Notes: generated from the letters alone by a model not told the origin. A stretch of 64,000 nt of DNA from Sphaerisporangium corydalis (GCF_025506355.1 NZ_JANZYP010000058.1:1-64000); one strand, 5' to 3'; positions 18,393 to 27,596 are shown, counted from the first letter of the stretch. Program-made: numbers and translations.

Positions 18393-19691
18393 GTGGCCCA
18401 GAGGCAGCCTCCGACGCGCGTGGCCGGCATCGGCGCGCAGGCCGTCGGTCACGCCTCGCTCCGCCGGGCCAACCTCGCCCTCGTCCTGCGCCACCTGCGC
18501 GACGAGGGATCCTGTTCCCGCTCCGACATCGCCGACGCGACGGGCCTGCACCGGGCCACCGTCTCCAGCCTGATGGCCGAGCTGCTCGACCGGGGCCTGG
18601 CCCGCGAGGTGGGCATCGAGCACGTCGGCGCGGTCGGCCGGCCCCGGCGGGCCGTCGCTCTCGACGGCTCCCACGTGGGCATACTCGGCACGGAGATCAA
18701 CGTCGACTACGTCGCGGTCTACGGCACCGACCTCGGCGGACGGGTCCTGGTCGAGCGGCGCGTCGGCTTCGACGCCATGGGCATGGGCCCCGACCGCTCG
18801 CTCAAGGAGCTGGGCCGGGTGGCCAAGGACGCCATCGACGACCTCTCCCGCGCCGGGGCCTCCCCGGCCGGCATCGGGGTCGCCGTCCCCGGCCTGGTCG
18901 ACGTCGCCCGGGGCGCGGTCGCCTTCGCGCCCAACCTCGGCTGGCGCGACCTGCCGCTGGCCGACCTGCTCAGGGCCGAGATCGGCGACGTGCGCGCACC
19001 GGTGATGGTGGACAACGACGCCAACCTCGCGGCCCTGGCCGAGTACACCGGCGGCGTCGCCGCGGGCACCGCCGACATGGTCTACCTCACAGGTGAGGTG
19101 GGCGTCGGCGGCGGCATCATCGTCGGCGGCCGGCTGCTCCGCGGCGCGGACGGGTTCTCCGGTGAGGTCGGGCACCTTCCCGTCGACCCCACCGGGATCC
19201 GGTGCGGCTGCGGGCGCACCGGCTGCTGGGAGACCAAGGTCGGGCTGGCCGCGCTGGTCAGGGCGGCGACGCCCGAGCTGGCCTACGAGCTCGACACCGC
19301 CCCGACCCCCGACCCGGAGGAGAGGGTGGCCGAGATCTCCCTCGGCCTGGCCGCGGGAGATCCGCGCATGCTGGCCGCGGTGGCGGAGGTGGGACGGTGG
19401 CTGGGGCTCGGCGGCTCCATCCTGGTCAACCTCTTCAACCCGCGGGTCATCGTGCTCGGCGGCTACTTCGCCAAGCTGGCGGAACGGCTCATCCCGCCCG
19501 CCCAGGCGGAGCTGGAACGGCTGGTCATCGCCGGTCCCGCCGCCCGCTGCCGGTTCCTGGCCTCCGGCCTCGGCTTCGGCGCCGCCTCGCGCGGCGCCGC
19601 GAGCATGGTGGTCGACCAGGTGATCAACGATCCCACCGCGATCGGCTCCGCGCCGCTCGCGGTAACCCCAACCGATCTGGCAGGTAGCTGA
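18393..19691 (+). CDS. ROK-family transcriptional regulator (NagC/XylR type)
   Basis: A 432-residue regulator. The N-terminal winged helix (about 20-85) contains SRSDIADATGLHRATVSSLMAEL. It is followed by a ROK sugar-binding domain that has DNDANLAALAEY, TGEVGVGGGIIVGG and the zinc-coordinating CGCGRTGCWE near residue 275. The retained GxGxGG-like loop could bind a sugar rather than phosphorylate it. It starts at a GTG (18393). The gene diverges from the secreted GH99 enzyme and is followed, 204 bp later and in the same direction, by the sugar dehydrogenase and ThuA genes. That position makes it the probable carbohydrate-responsive switch for the whole secreted glycan-processing set, and possibly the ebo-like operon after it. 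The inducer is unknown. Confidence 0.92.
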   Translation: MAQRQPPTRVAGIGAQAVGHASLRRANLALVLRHLRDEGSCSRSDIADATGLHRATVSSLMAELLDRGLAREVGIEHVGAVGRPRRAVALDGSHVGILGTEINVDYVAVYGTDLGGRVLVERRVGFDAMGMGPDRSLKELGRVAKDAIDDLSRAGASPAGIGVAVPGLVDVARGAVAFAPNLGWRDLPLADLLRAEIGDVRAPVMVDNDANLAALAEYTGGVAAGTADMVYLTGEVGVGGGIIVGGRLLRGADGFSGEVGHLPVDPTGIRCGCGRTGCWETKVGLAALVRAATPELAYELDTAPTPDPEERVAEISLGLAAGDPRMLAAVAEVGRWLGLGGSILVNLFNPRVIVLGGYFAKLAERLIPPAQAELERLVIAGPAARCRFLASGLGFGAASRGAASMVVDQVINDPTAIGSAPLAVTPTDLAGS

Positions 19692-19718
19692 CGATTAATT
19701 TCATCATTTGATACGCTT

Positions 19719-19733
19719 TTTGCAGAGCTGATC
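19719..19733 (+). promoter_or_regulatory. Candidate operator repeat before the sugar dehydrogenase gene
   Basis: TTTGCAGAGCTGATC matches the element at 18165-18179 at 12 of 15 positions. Both lie in AT-richer promoter segments on either side of the ROK gene. A shared ROK-binding site is one explanation; chance is another. Confidence 0.35.
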
Positions 19734-19894
19734 ATTCGCAGCGCTGCACAGCCGAACGGCACCAACCAGCCAGGGGGCGGCACCCTCCGGCGGCACCTCG
19801 GCACAGCACGAATGCACCATCGGCATCACCCGGCAACAAGCGCGGCGGCGCGCGCCTTGCCTGACTGACCCCCCAAGTCAGGAAAGGACCCCCC

Positions 19895-22726
19895 ATGTCA
19901 CCACGTCCTCGGCCGTGGACCCGATTGCTCGCCACGATCACGCTGGTCATCTCCGGCAGCGTGGCGACCGTGACGGCCGCCGGTTCCGCGGCCCAAGCGT
20001 CCGTCATCCCGGCCTCCGACTACCAGCAGGTCTCCCTCGCCACCGGCTCGGCCGAACTCGGCGAGGCCATGTCCCTGGCGGTGCTCCCCAACCGCTCGGT
20101 CATCCACACCGCCCGTGACGGCACGGTCCGGGTCACCGACGCGGCCGGCAACACCAAGGTGTCGGGCAAGCTCAACGTCTACACCCACGACGAAGAGGGC
20201 CTGCAGGGCGTCGCGGTCGACCCCGGCTTCGCGACCAACCGCTACGTCTGGCTGTACTTCTCGCCCCGGCTGAGCACGCCGGACGGCGACGCGCCCACCA
20301 GCGGCACCCAGTCGCAGTTCGACGCGTGGAAGGGCGAGCTCCACCTGTCGCGCTTCACGCTGAACTCCGACGACACCCTCAACCTCGGCAGCGAGAAGGT
20401 CGTGCTCACGGTCGCCAACGACCGCGGCCAGTGCTGCCACGTCGGCGGCGACATCGACTTCGACGCGGCCGGCAACCTGTACCTGACCACGGGTGACGAC
20501 ACCAACCCGTTCGAGTCGAACTCGTACTCGCCCCTGGACGAGCGCACCGACCGCAACCCGCAGTTCGACGCCCAGCGCTCCGCGGGCAACACCAACGACC
20601 TGCGCGGCAAGCTGCTGCGGATCCACCCGCAGGCCGACGGCACGTACACCATCCCCTCGGGCAACCTGTTCGCGCCCGGGACGGCCAAGACGCGCCCCGA
20701 GATCTACGGTATGGGCTTCCGCAACCCGTTCCGCATGTCGGTCGACAAGGCCACCGGCATCGTCTACCTGGGCGACTACGGCCCGGACGCCGGCGGTGCC
20801 GACGCCAACCGCGGCCCCGGCGGCCAGGTGGAGTTCGATCGCGTCACCTCGGCCGGCAACTTCGGCTGGCCGTACTGCACCGGCACCAACACCACCGCCG
20901 AGACCTACAACGAGTACACCTTCCCGAGCGGCCCCTCCCAGGCCAAGTACAACTGCTCGGGCGGCCCGACCAACAACTCGTTCCGCAACACCGGCTTGAC
21001 CACGCTCCCCGCGGCCAAGCCGAGCTGGATCAGGTACGGCGGCGAGGCCGGCTCCCCGGCGGACTTCGGCAGCGGCTCCGAGTCGCCCATGGGCGGCCCG
21101 GTCTACCGGTTCAACTCGGGACTCAACTCCGCCGTCAAGTTCCCGCAGTCGCTCGACGGCAGGTTCTTCGCCGGCGAGTACGGCCGCAGGTGGATCAAGG
21201 CCATCCAGGTCAACTCCGACGGCTCACCCGGTGACATCGGCGCCTTCCCCTGGACCGGCACCCAGGTCATGGACATGGCCTTCGGACCGGACGGCGCGCT
21301 GTACGTGCTGGACTACGGCACCGGATCCAACAACCAGGCCCTGTTCAGGATCGAGTACATCGGCGGGACCAACCGCAACCCGATCGCCAAGGTGGCCGCG
21401 AACAAGACCTCCGGCCCCGCACCGCTGGCGGTGACCTTCTCCTCGTCCGGCAGCTCCGACCCCGAGGGCGGCGCGCTGACGTACTCGTGGGCCTTCGGCG
21501 ACGGCGGCACCTCCACCGCGGCCAACCCCTCCCACACCTACACCACCAACGGGACCTTCACCCCGACGCTGACCGTCCGTGACCCGCAGGGGCTCACCGG
21601 CACCGCCAGCATGGTGGTGACCGTCGGCAACACCGCGCCGAGCGTGACCCTCACGACACCGGTGCAGGGCCAGCTGTTCTCCTTCGGCGACACCGTGCCC
21701 TACACGGTCACCGTCACCGACCCCGAGGACGGCACGATCAACTGCAGCCGTGTCACCGTGACCTACTCGCTGGGCCACGACAGCCACGCCCACCAGATCA
21801 CCTCCAAGACCGGGTGCAGCGGCTCCATCGCGGTGCCGGTCGACGGTGAGCACGACGCGGCGGCGAACATCTTCGGCGTCTTCGACGCGGCCTACACCGA
21901 CAACGGCGGCCTGGTGTCGCACGACATCCACACCCTGCAGCCCAGGCACCGGCAGGCCGAGCACTTCGGCGCCCAGCAGGGCATCCAGACCGCCGACCAC
22001 GCCGCCGCCGAAGGCGCCAAGACGGTGGGCTTCGTCGACAACGGCGACTGGATCTCCTTCACGCCCTACAACGTCTCCAACGCCCAGAGCATCACCGCGA
22101 GGGTCTCCTCCGGCGGCGTCGGCGGCACCCTGGAGGTGCGCACCGGTTCGGCCACCGGCACCCTGCTGGCCACGGCGACCGTCGCGCCCACCGGTAGCTG
22201 GGACACCTTCGTCAACGTCACGGCGCCGATCAACACCAGGCCCACGGGCACCCAGACGCTGTTCCTGGTGTTCAAGGGCGTGACCGGCCAGGGCAACCTG
22301 TTCGACCTGGACGCCTACACGCTCAACACCTCGTCCTCGGGCACCCCCACCACCACCGAGGGCGAGGCGTTCAGCTCGCAGTCCGGCGTGCAGACGGCCG
22401 GGCACACCGGGGCCAGCGGAGGCACGACGCTCGGGTACATCGACAACGGTGACTGGGCGGCGTACTCGCAGGTCAACACCTCGGGCGCGAAGAACTTCTC
22501 CGCGCGCGTGTCCTCGGGCGGACCCGGTGGCACCATCACCATCCGCTCGGGCTCGCAGACCGGCACCGTCCTCGGCACGGTCAACGTCGCCAACACCGGC
22601 AGCTTCGACACCTTCGCGACCGTCTCGACCGCGCTCACCGGGTCGGTCTCGGGAACGCTGTTCCTGACCTTCACCGGAGGCTCGGGCTCCCTGTTCGACG
22701 TCGACACCTTCACCATCACCCGCTAG
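19895..22726 (+). CDS. Secreted PQQ-dependent sugar dehydrogenase-like protein with PKD and CBM6 domains
   Basis: A 943-residue secreted protein. A signal peptide (about 1-36) leads into a six-bladed glucose/sorbosone dehydrogenase propeller (about 40-490). The propeller includes the characteristic GQCCHVGGDIDFD, TGDDTNPF, NDLRGKLLRIHP, GMGFRNPFRM and GNFGWPYC motifs. A PKD domain (about 493-577), a spacer with two cysteines, a CBM6-like module (about 688-800) and a second CBM6 module (about 822-943) follow. Enzymes of this family oxidise sugars outside the cell using PQQ or a similar cofactor, while CBM6 modules bind glycans. The start has AGGAAAGGA upstream. The ThuA-CBM6 gene follows after 108 bp containing two hairpins. 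The same propeller-PKD unit recurs inside the giant protein at 29211-35195. Confidence 0.88.
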   Translation: MSPRPRPWTRLLATITLVISGSVATVTAAGSAAQASVIPASDYQQVSLATGSAELGEAMSLAVLPNRSVIHTARDGTVRVTDAAGNTKVSGKLNVYTHDEEGLQGVAVDPGFATNRYVWLYFSPRLSTPDGDAPTSGTQSQFDAWKGELHLSRFTLNSDDTLNLGSEKVVLTVANDRGQCCHVGGDIDFDAAGNLYLTTGDDTNPFESNSYSPLDERTDRNPQFDAQRSAGNTNDLRGKLLRIHPQADGTYTIPSGNLFAPGTAKTRPEIYGMGFRNPFRMSVDKATGIVYLGDYGPDAGGADANRGPGGQVEFDRVTSAGNFGWPYCTGTNTTAETYNEYTFPSGPSQAKYNCSGGPTNNSFRNTGLTTLPAAKPSWIRYGGEAGSPADFGSGSESPMGGPVYRFNSGLNSAVKFPQSLDGRFFAGEYGRRWIKAIQVNSDGSPGDIGAFPWTGTQVMDMAFGPDGALYVLDYGTGSNNQALFRIEYIGGTNRNPIAKVAANKTSGPAPLAVTFSSSGSSDPEGGALTYSWAFGDGGTSTAANPSHTYTTNGTFTPTLTVRDPQGLTGTASMVVTVGNTAPSVTLTTPVQGQLFSFGDTVPYTVTVTDPEDGTINCSRVTVTYSLGHDSHAHQITSKTGCSGSIAVPVDGEHDAAANIFGVFDAAYTDNGGLVSHDIHTLQPRHRQAEHFGAQQGIQTADHAAAEGAKTVGFVDNGDWISFTPYNVSNAQSITARVSSGGVGGTLEVRTGSATGTLLATATVAPTGSWDTFVNVTAPINTRPTGTQTLFLVFKGVTGQGNLFDLDAYTLNTSSSGTPTTTEGEAFSSQSGVQTAGHTGASGGTTLGYIDNGDWAAYSQVNTSGAKNFSARVSSGGPGGTITIRSGSQTGTVLGTVNVANTGSFDTFATVSTALTGSVSGTLFLTFTGGSGSLFDVDTFTITR

Positions 22727-22740
22727 CGGCACGGCCGGCC

Positions 22741-22811
22741 GGCGCGGGTGCCACAGAGCCCGCGCCGCACCGGACCGGCGAGCCCGGGCGCGCGGCGACG
22801 CGCGCCCGGGC
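22741..22811 (+). terminator. Two tandem GC hairpins between the sugar dehydrogenase and ThuA genes
   Basis: Hairpin one pairs 22741-22748 with 22759-22766 (8 bp). Hairpin two pairs 22782-22794 with 22799-22811 (13 bp, perfect) and is closed by a GCGA tetraloop of the stable GNRA type. Neither has a U-tract. They may partly terminate transcription or stabilise the 3' end of the upstream message, uncoupling the levels of the two secreted proteins. Confidence 0.6.
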
Positions 22812-22834
22812 GAGCCGTAGACGAAAGGACAGCC

Positions 22835-24397
22835 ATGCTCAAGGTCATGCGCCGAGGCCTGGCGCTGGTCGCCGCCACGCTGGTCGCCTTCCAGTTCGCC
22901 CCGGCGGCCGCCCAGGCCGCCGCCGATCCGGCCTACAAGGTCCTGGTCTTCTCCAAGACCGCCGGATTCCGGCACGACTCCATCCCGACCGGCATCCAGA
23001 CCATCCGCGACCTCGGCACCGCCAACAACTTCACCGTCACCGCCACCGAGGACGCCACCGCCTTCACCACGGCGAACCTCGCCCAGTTCAAGGCGGTGGT
23101 CTTCCTCAGCACCACCGGCGACGTACTGAACGACGCCCAGCAGACCGCGTTCACCTCCTACGTGAACGGGGGCGGCGGCTACCTCGGCATTCACGCCGCC
23201 GCCGACACCGAGTACGACTGGCCCTACTACGGCCAGCTCGTGGGCGCCTGGTTCAAGAGCCACCCGGCGATCCAGGTGGCGACGGTCAAGAACGAGGACC
23301 GCACGCACCCCGCCACCTCGGGCTTGGCGGCCACGTGGTCGCGCACCGACGAGTGGTACAACTACCGCACCAACCCCCGCTCCACCGTCCACGTGCTGCA
23401 GAGCCTGGACGAGAGCAGCTACACCGGCGGCGAGATGAGCGGGGACCACCCGATCACCTGGTGCCACCCGCAGGCCTCCGGCCGGTCGTTCTACACCGGC
23501 CTCGGGCACACGATCGAGTCCTACGCCGACCCGAGCTACCGGGCGCTGCTGCTCGGCGGCATCAGGTACGTCGCGGGCATGGTCACGGCCAACTGCGCGC
23601 CGCCGACCACCCAGCCGCCCGGCGGCACGGTCGAGGCCGAGTCGTTCTCCTCGCAGTCGGGCGTCCAGGCGGCCGGCCACGCGGGCGCCAGCGGCGGCAC
23701 CACGCTCGGGTACATCGACAACGGCGACTGGGCCGGGTACGCGTCGGTGTCCACGGCCGGGGCGACGGGCTTCACGGCCCGCGTCTCCTCGGGCGGCGCC
23801 GGCGGCACCATAACCATCCGCTCGGGCTCCCAGACCGGGACCGTCCTCGGCACGGTCGCGGTCCCGAACACCGGGAGCTTCGACAACTTCCAGAACGTGA
23901 CCACGACGCTGAACGGCTCGGCGTCGGGGGCGCTGTTCCTGTCGTTCACCGGAGGCTCGGGGTCGCTGTTCGACGTCGACACCTTCACGCTGACCAAGAC
24001 GAGCACCCCGCCCACCACCACCACGACCGAGGGCGAGGCGTTCACCTCGCAGTCGGGCGTGCAGACGGCCGGGCACGCGGGCGCCAGCGGCGGCACCACG
24101 CTCGGGTTCGTCGACAACGGCGACTGGGCCGGGTACTCGCAGGTCAACACCTCGGGCGCCAAGACGTTCGCGGCGCGGGTGTCCTCGGGCGGTCCCGGCG
24201 GAACCATCACGGTCCGCTCGGGCTCGCAGACCGGCACGGTCCTCGGCTCGGTCGCGGTCCCCTCGACCGGTAGCTGGGACACCTTCCAGAACGTGACCAC
24301 GACGCTGAGCGGTTCGGCGTCCGGCACGTTGTTCCTGTCGTTCACCGGAGGGTCGGGGTCGCTGTTCGACGTCGACACCTTCACCATCACGAAGTAA
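22835..24397 (+). CDS. Secreted ThuA-domain protein with two CBM6 modules
   Basis: A 520-residue secreted protein. The signal peptide is at about 1-31 (GLALVAATLVAFQFAP...AQAA). The ThuA domain, a glutamine-amidotransferase-like fold, is at about 33-255 and contains VLVFSKTAGFRHDSI, GGGGYLGIHAAADTEYDWP and YTGLGHTIESY. Two CBM6 modules of about 122 residues each follow (about 266-387 and 397-520), joined by a Thr-rich linker. ThuA proteins accompany disaccharide oxidation and 3-keto-sugar metabolism, but their reaction is not settled. The ATG at 22835 has AAAGGA upstream; the longer frame to 22748 is unlikely. The CBM6 modules are close copies of the last CBM6 of the preceding gene. ThuA and dehydrogenase are separate here but fused in the gene at 29211. 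Confidence 0.88.
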   Translation: MLKVMRRGLALVAATLVAFQFAPAAAQAAADPAYKVLVFSKTAGFRHDSIPTGIQTIRDLGTANNFTVTATEDATAFTTANLAQFKAVVFLSTTGDVLNDAQQTAFTSYVNGGGGYLGIHAAADTEYDWPYYGQLVGAWFKSHPAIQVATVKNEDRTHPATSGLAATWSRTDEWYNYRTNPRSTVHVLQSLDESSYTGGEMSGDHPITWCHPQASGRSFYTGLGHTIESYADPSYRALLLGGIRYVAGMVTANCAPPTTQPPGGTVEAESFSSQSGVQAAGHAGASGGTTLGYIDNGDWAGYASVSTAGATGFTARVSSGGAGGTITIRSGSQTGTVLGTVAVPNTGSFDNFQNVTTTLNGSASGALFLSFTGGSGSLFDVDTFTLTKTSTPPTTTTTEGEAFTSQSGVQTAGHAGASGGTTLGFVDNGDWAGYSQVNTSGAKTFAARVSSGGPGGTITVRSGSQTGTVLGSVAVPSTGSWDTFQNVTTTLSGSASGTLFLSFTGGSGSLFDVDTFTITK

Positions 24398-24564
24398 GCC
24401 CGGAGGGCCGTTCTCGCCCGGAATATCCGTGTATCGGGTGTTCCGGGCGTACGGATGTCCGGCGTACGGTCCGCGTGGGGCCGCACGCCGTGGACGGGCC
24501 CCTCTCGCACGGCCGCAAGAGGCCGGCCTGTCGGCGGCCGGCTCGTGAGAAGAAGGAGAAGCTG

Positions 24565-25713
24565 ATGGATGTCGGGGTCTGGCTCGTCGGAGCTCGCGGA
24601 TCGGTCGCCACCACGGTCGTCACAGGCGCCGCGGCGTTACGGGCCGGGCTCGCGACGCCCATCGGCTGCGTGACACAAGGACCTGATTTCGCCGGCGCCG
24701 GGCTGCCGCCGCTGGACCGGCTCGTCTTCGGCGGGCACGACATCGCCAGCACCCCGCTGCCCAAGAAGGCCGAGGAGTTGAGCCGCGCGGGCGTCATCCC
24801 GCACCCGCTCGCCGAGCTGGTGCGCCACGACCTGGAGGCCGCCGAGGCCGAGATCAGGCCCGGCATCCCCGCCGCCGCCGACACCGCCCACGGCCAGGCC
24901 GCCCTGGCGCGCGGGCTCGCCCGCGACATCACCGACTTCCGCGAACGCCTCGGGCTCGCCCGGGTCGTCGTGGTGCACGTCGCCTCGACCGAGCCGCCCG
25001 CCACGCCGCACCCCGCCCACCAGAGCCTGGCGGCCCTGACCGCCGCGCTGGAGGAGCCGGGGGAGGTGCTGCCGCCCAGCTCGCTGTACGCTTACGCCGC
25101 GCTCGGCGCCGGCTGCGCTTACGTCGACTTCACCCCCTCCACCGGCGTCTCGCTGCCCGCGCTCGACGAGCTGGCCCGCGAGCGCGGCCTGCCGTACGCG
25201 GGCCGGGACGCCAAGACGGGGGAGACCCTGGTCAAGACGGCGCTCGCCCCGATGTTCGCCGACCGCGCCCTGGCGGTGCGGTCCTGGTCGGGGACCAACC
25301 TGCTCGGCGGGGGAGACGGCGCCACCCTGGCCGACCCGGCGGCCGGGGAGAGCAAGCGGATCTCCAAGGAGCGGTCGCTGCCCGGCATACTCGGCCACCC
25401 CGTCGAGGGCCGCACCCACATCGACCACGTGCCGCACCTCGGCGACTGGAAGACCGCCTGGGACCACATCACCTTCGAGGGCTTCCTCGGGGTGCGGATG
25501 TCGCTGCAGTTCACCTGGCAGGGCTGCGACTCCGCGCTCGCCGCGCCCCTGGTGCTGGACCTGGCCCGGCTGATGGCCCGCGCCCACGAACGCGGCCACG
25601 CCGGCCCGGTCAAGGAGCTCGGCTTCTTCTTCAAGGACCCCATCGCGCTGGACGAGCACCGCCTGCAGTCCCAGTACGACCTGCTGCGCGCGTGGGCCGG
25701 GACGCTCGCGTGA
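24565..25713 (+). CDS. Inositol-3-phosphate synthase family protein
   Basis: A 382-residue member of the myo-inositol-phosphate synthase family, which cyclises glucose 6-phosphate with NAD as internal redox cofactor. The N-terminal nucleotide-binding loop is VGARGSVATTVVTG. The family-typical YAALGAGCAYVDFTPS and KTGETLVKTALAPMFA follow, as do SWSGTNLLGGGDG and WDHITFEGFLG. The ATG at 24565 has AAGGAG seven bases upstream. The gene opens a coupled operon with UbiA, isomerase and Ebo genes. In the known ebo clusters the corresponding slot is filled by EboD, a sugar-phosphate cyclase related to 3-dehydroquinate synthase. This unrelated cyclase may replace it and make a cyclitol phosphate used as a precursor or carrier headgroup. 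That role is an inference. Confidence 0.9.
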   Translation: MDVGVWLVGARGSVATTVVTGAAALRAGLATPIGCVTQGPDFAGAGLPPLDRLVFGGHDIASTPLPKKAEELSRAGVIPHPLAELVRHDLEAAEAEIRPGIPAAADTAHGQAALARGLARDITDFRERLGLARVVVVHVASTEPPATPHPAHQSLAALTAALEEPGEVLPPSSLYAYAALGAGCAYVDFTPSTGVSLPALDELARERGLPYAGRDAKTGETLVKTALAPMFADRALAVRSWSGTNLLGGGDGATLADPAAGESKRISKERSLPGILGHPVEGRTHIDHVPHLGDWKTAWDHITFEGFLGVRMSLQFTWQGCDSALAAPLVLDLARLMARAHERGHAGPVKELGFFFKDPIALDEHRLQSQYDLLRAWAGTLA

Positions 25714-26663
25714 GCCTGCCCGCCCACCCGCGCGAGGACGCCCGCCCGTACGCGGCCCCCGCGCACCGGCCGGACCTCGCCACGCTCGCCGAACTGGTCC
25801 GGGCGCCCGCCGCGCTCACCGTGCCCGGTGACACCGCCGCCGGAGGCGCGGCGTCACCGGGCCTGGCGCTGTCGTCGGTCTGCCTGTACTGGGCCGGGAT
25901 GGCGCTCAACGACTACGCCGACCGCGACCTGGACGCCGTGGAACGCCCCGAGCGGCCCATCCCCTCCGGGCGGGTGCGGCCGGGCCAGGCGCTCGGCCTG
26001 GCCGCCGGGCTGACGCTCGCCGGGCTGGCCGTCGCCGCCAAGGCCGGCGGGCGTCCCGCCCTTGGGATGGCGACCGCGCTGGCCGCGGTCGTCTGGTCCT
26101 ACGACCTGGCGCTCAAGGCCACCCCCGCGGGCCCTTTGGCGATGGCCGCCGCCCGTGGCCTGGACGTGCTGCTCGGCGGCGCCTCCGGGGGCGGTCCCCG
26201 GCGGGACCGGCTGCTGGCGGCGGGCGCCGTGGCCGCGCACACCTACGGCGTCACCGCGCTCAGCCGGGGCGAGGTCACCGGAGGCTCGGCTGCCCGCTCC
26301 GCCACGGCGCTCACCGCGACGGCCGTGGCCTCCGCGCTGGCCTGCGCCCACGTGTCGTCGGTGACCTCCCGCGCGGCCGGCCCCGGCGCGCCCGCGGCCG
26401 GGGGCGTTTCGCTCGCCGTGCGCAGGGCGGCCGGGTTCGGGCTGACGGCGGTGTACGCGGCGCTGGTCGGCCGGGCGCAGCTCGCGGCGGCCCGCCACCC
26501 CGACGCGGGCCGCACCCGGGCCGCCGTCGGCCAGAGCATCCTCGGCGTGCTCCCGCTGCAGGCCGCGCTCACCGCCGGGCGCGGCGGACTGGCCTCCGCC
26601 GCCGCCCTGGCCGCCGCGCACCCGCTGGCCAGGCGCCTGTCCAGGAAGGTCTCCCCGACATGA
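25710..26663 (+). CDS. UbiA-family prenyltransferase (EboC-like)
   Basis: A 317-residue membrane protein of the UbiA superfamily. The first aspartate-rich motif is NDYADRDLDAVERPERPIPSGR near residue 75. It is followed by several Ala/Leu-rich membrane spans and a second, less conserved loop around VVWSYDLALKATP. Members attach a polyprenyl chain to an aromatic or sugar-derived acceptor at the membrane. It starts at a GTG at 25710 that overlaps the TGA of the preceding synthase, so translation is coupled. It matches the EboC position of ebo clusters and the actinobacterial family often named after Streptomyces SCO3242. The acceptor could be the product of the upstream cyclase; this is inferred from the operon. 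Confidence 0.88.
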   Translation: MSLPAHPREDARPYAAPAHRPDLATLAELVRAPAALTVPGDTAAGGAASPGLALSSVCLYWAGMALNDYADRDLDAVERPERPIPSGRVRPGQALGLAAGLTLAGLAVAAKAGGRPALGMATALAAVVWSYDLALKATPAGPLAMAAARGLDVLLGGASGGGPRRDRLLAAGAVAAHTYGVTALSRGEVTGGSAARSATALTATAVASALACAHVSSVTSRAAGPGAPAAGGVSLAVRRAAGFGLTAVYAALVGRAQLAAARHPDAGRTRAAVGQSILGVLPLQAALTAGRGGLASAAALAAAHPLARRLSRKVSPT

Positions 26664-26718
26664 GGCCGCCCGCCGCCCGCCGCCCCGCCGGGACACCGCA
26701 GAGAGAGGCCCGCCCGAC

Positions 26719-27576
26719 ATGAGGTTCGGCTACGGCACCAACGGGTTCGCCAACCACCGGCTGGACGAGGCGCTCGCGGTCCTGGCCGACCTCGGGTACG
26801 ACGGCGTGGCGCTGACCCTGGACGCCGGCCATCTCGACCCCTACGCGCCGGACGTCGCCCGCGAGGCCGGCCGCGTCGCCAAACGGCTGGGCGAACTCGG
26901 CCTGGCCGTGGTGGTCGAGACCGGCGGCCGCTACGTCCTCGACCCCTTCCGCAAGCACCACCCGACGCTGCTCCACCCGGCGCCGGAGGCGGCGGCCCGC
27001 GTCGACCTGCTGCTGCGCGCGGTGCGCATCGCCGCCGACCTCGGGGCGGAGGCCGTCTCCTTCTGGAGCGGGATCCGCCCGCCCGAGGTCACCGGGCCGC
27101 AGGCGTGGCGCAACCTGGTCGCTGGGGTCGAGGCCGTGCTCGACGAGGCCACCGCGCGCGAGGTGACCCTCGGCTTCGAGCCCGAGCCGGGAATGCTGGT
27201 CGAGGACATCTCCGGCTTCGAGCGGCTGTACGAACTGTCCGGCCGGCCCGCGCGGCTCGGCATGACCCTGGACATCGGCCACTGCCGCTGCCTGGAGGCC
27301 GACCCGGTGCCCGAGTGCGTACGCCGCGCCGGGCCGCACCTGGTCAACGTGCAGATCGAGGACATGCGGCGAGGTGTGCACGAGCACCTCCCGTTCGGCG
27401 AGGGCGAGATCGACTTCCCGCCCGTCCTCGCCGCGCTGGACGCCACCGGGTACCGGGGGCTGGTGGGCGTGGAACTGCCCCGCCACAGCCACGCGGCCCC
27501 CCTGGTCGCCGCCCGGTCCCTGAGCTTCCTGCGCGAGCACGAACCCCCCGCCACCGCCCTGCCCGGTCCCGCGTGA
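26719..27576 (+). CDS. Sugar phosphate isomerase/epimerase (xylose isomerase-like TIM barrel)
   Basis: A 285-residue protein with the AP-endonuclease-2/xylose-isomerase TIM-barrel fold. Conserved metal-binding residues appear in GFEPEPGMLVED, GMTLDIGHCRC, VNVQIEDM (with nearby HEHLPFGEGEIDF) and GVELPRHSH. These fit the pattern of Glu, Asp, His and Glu ligands seen in family members. It likely isomerises or epimerises a sugar or cyclitol derivative. It lies between the UbiA gene (55 bp gap) and the eboA unit. A related but distinct member of the same superfamily, EboE, is encoded at 35192-36445, so the operon has two such barrels. The exact substrate cannot be read from the sequence. Confidence 0.85.
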   Translation: MRFGYGTNGFANHRLDEALAVLADLGYDGVALTLDAGHLDPYAPDVAREAGRVAKRLGELGLAVVVETGGRYVLDPFRKHHPTLLHPAPEAAARVDLLLRAVRIAADLGAEAVSFWSGIRPPEVTGPQAWRNLVAGVEAVLDEATAREVTLGFEPEPGMLVEDISGFERLYELSGRPARLGMTLDIGHCRCLEADPVPECVRRAGPHLVNVQIEDMRRGVHEHLPFGEGEIDFPPVLAALDATGYRGLVGVELPRHSHAAPLVAARSLSFLREHEPPATALPGPA

Positions 27577-27596
27577 CCGGCGCCGCAGGAGAACCC

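Noticed and set aside
21224-24076. 950-codon open frame antisense to the dehydrogenase and ThuA genes
   Set aside because: It spans two genes and their intergenic hairpins, has no recognisable domain and has shadow-like composition.
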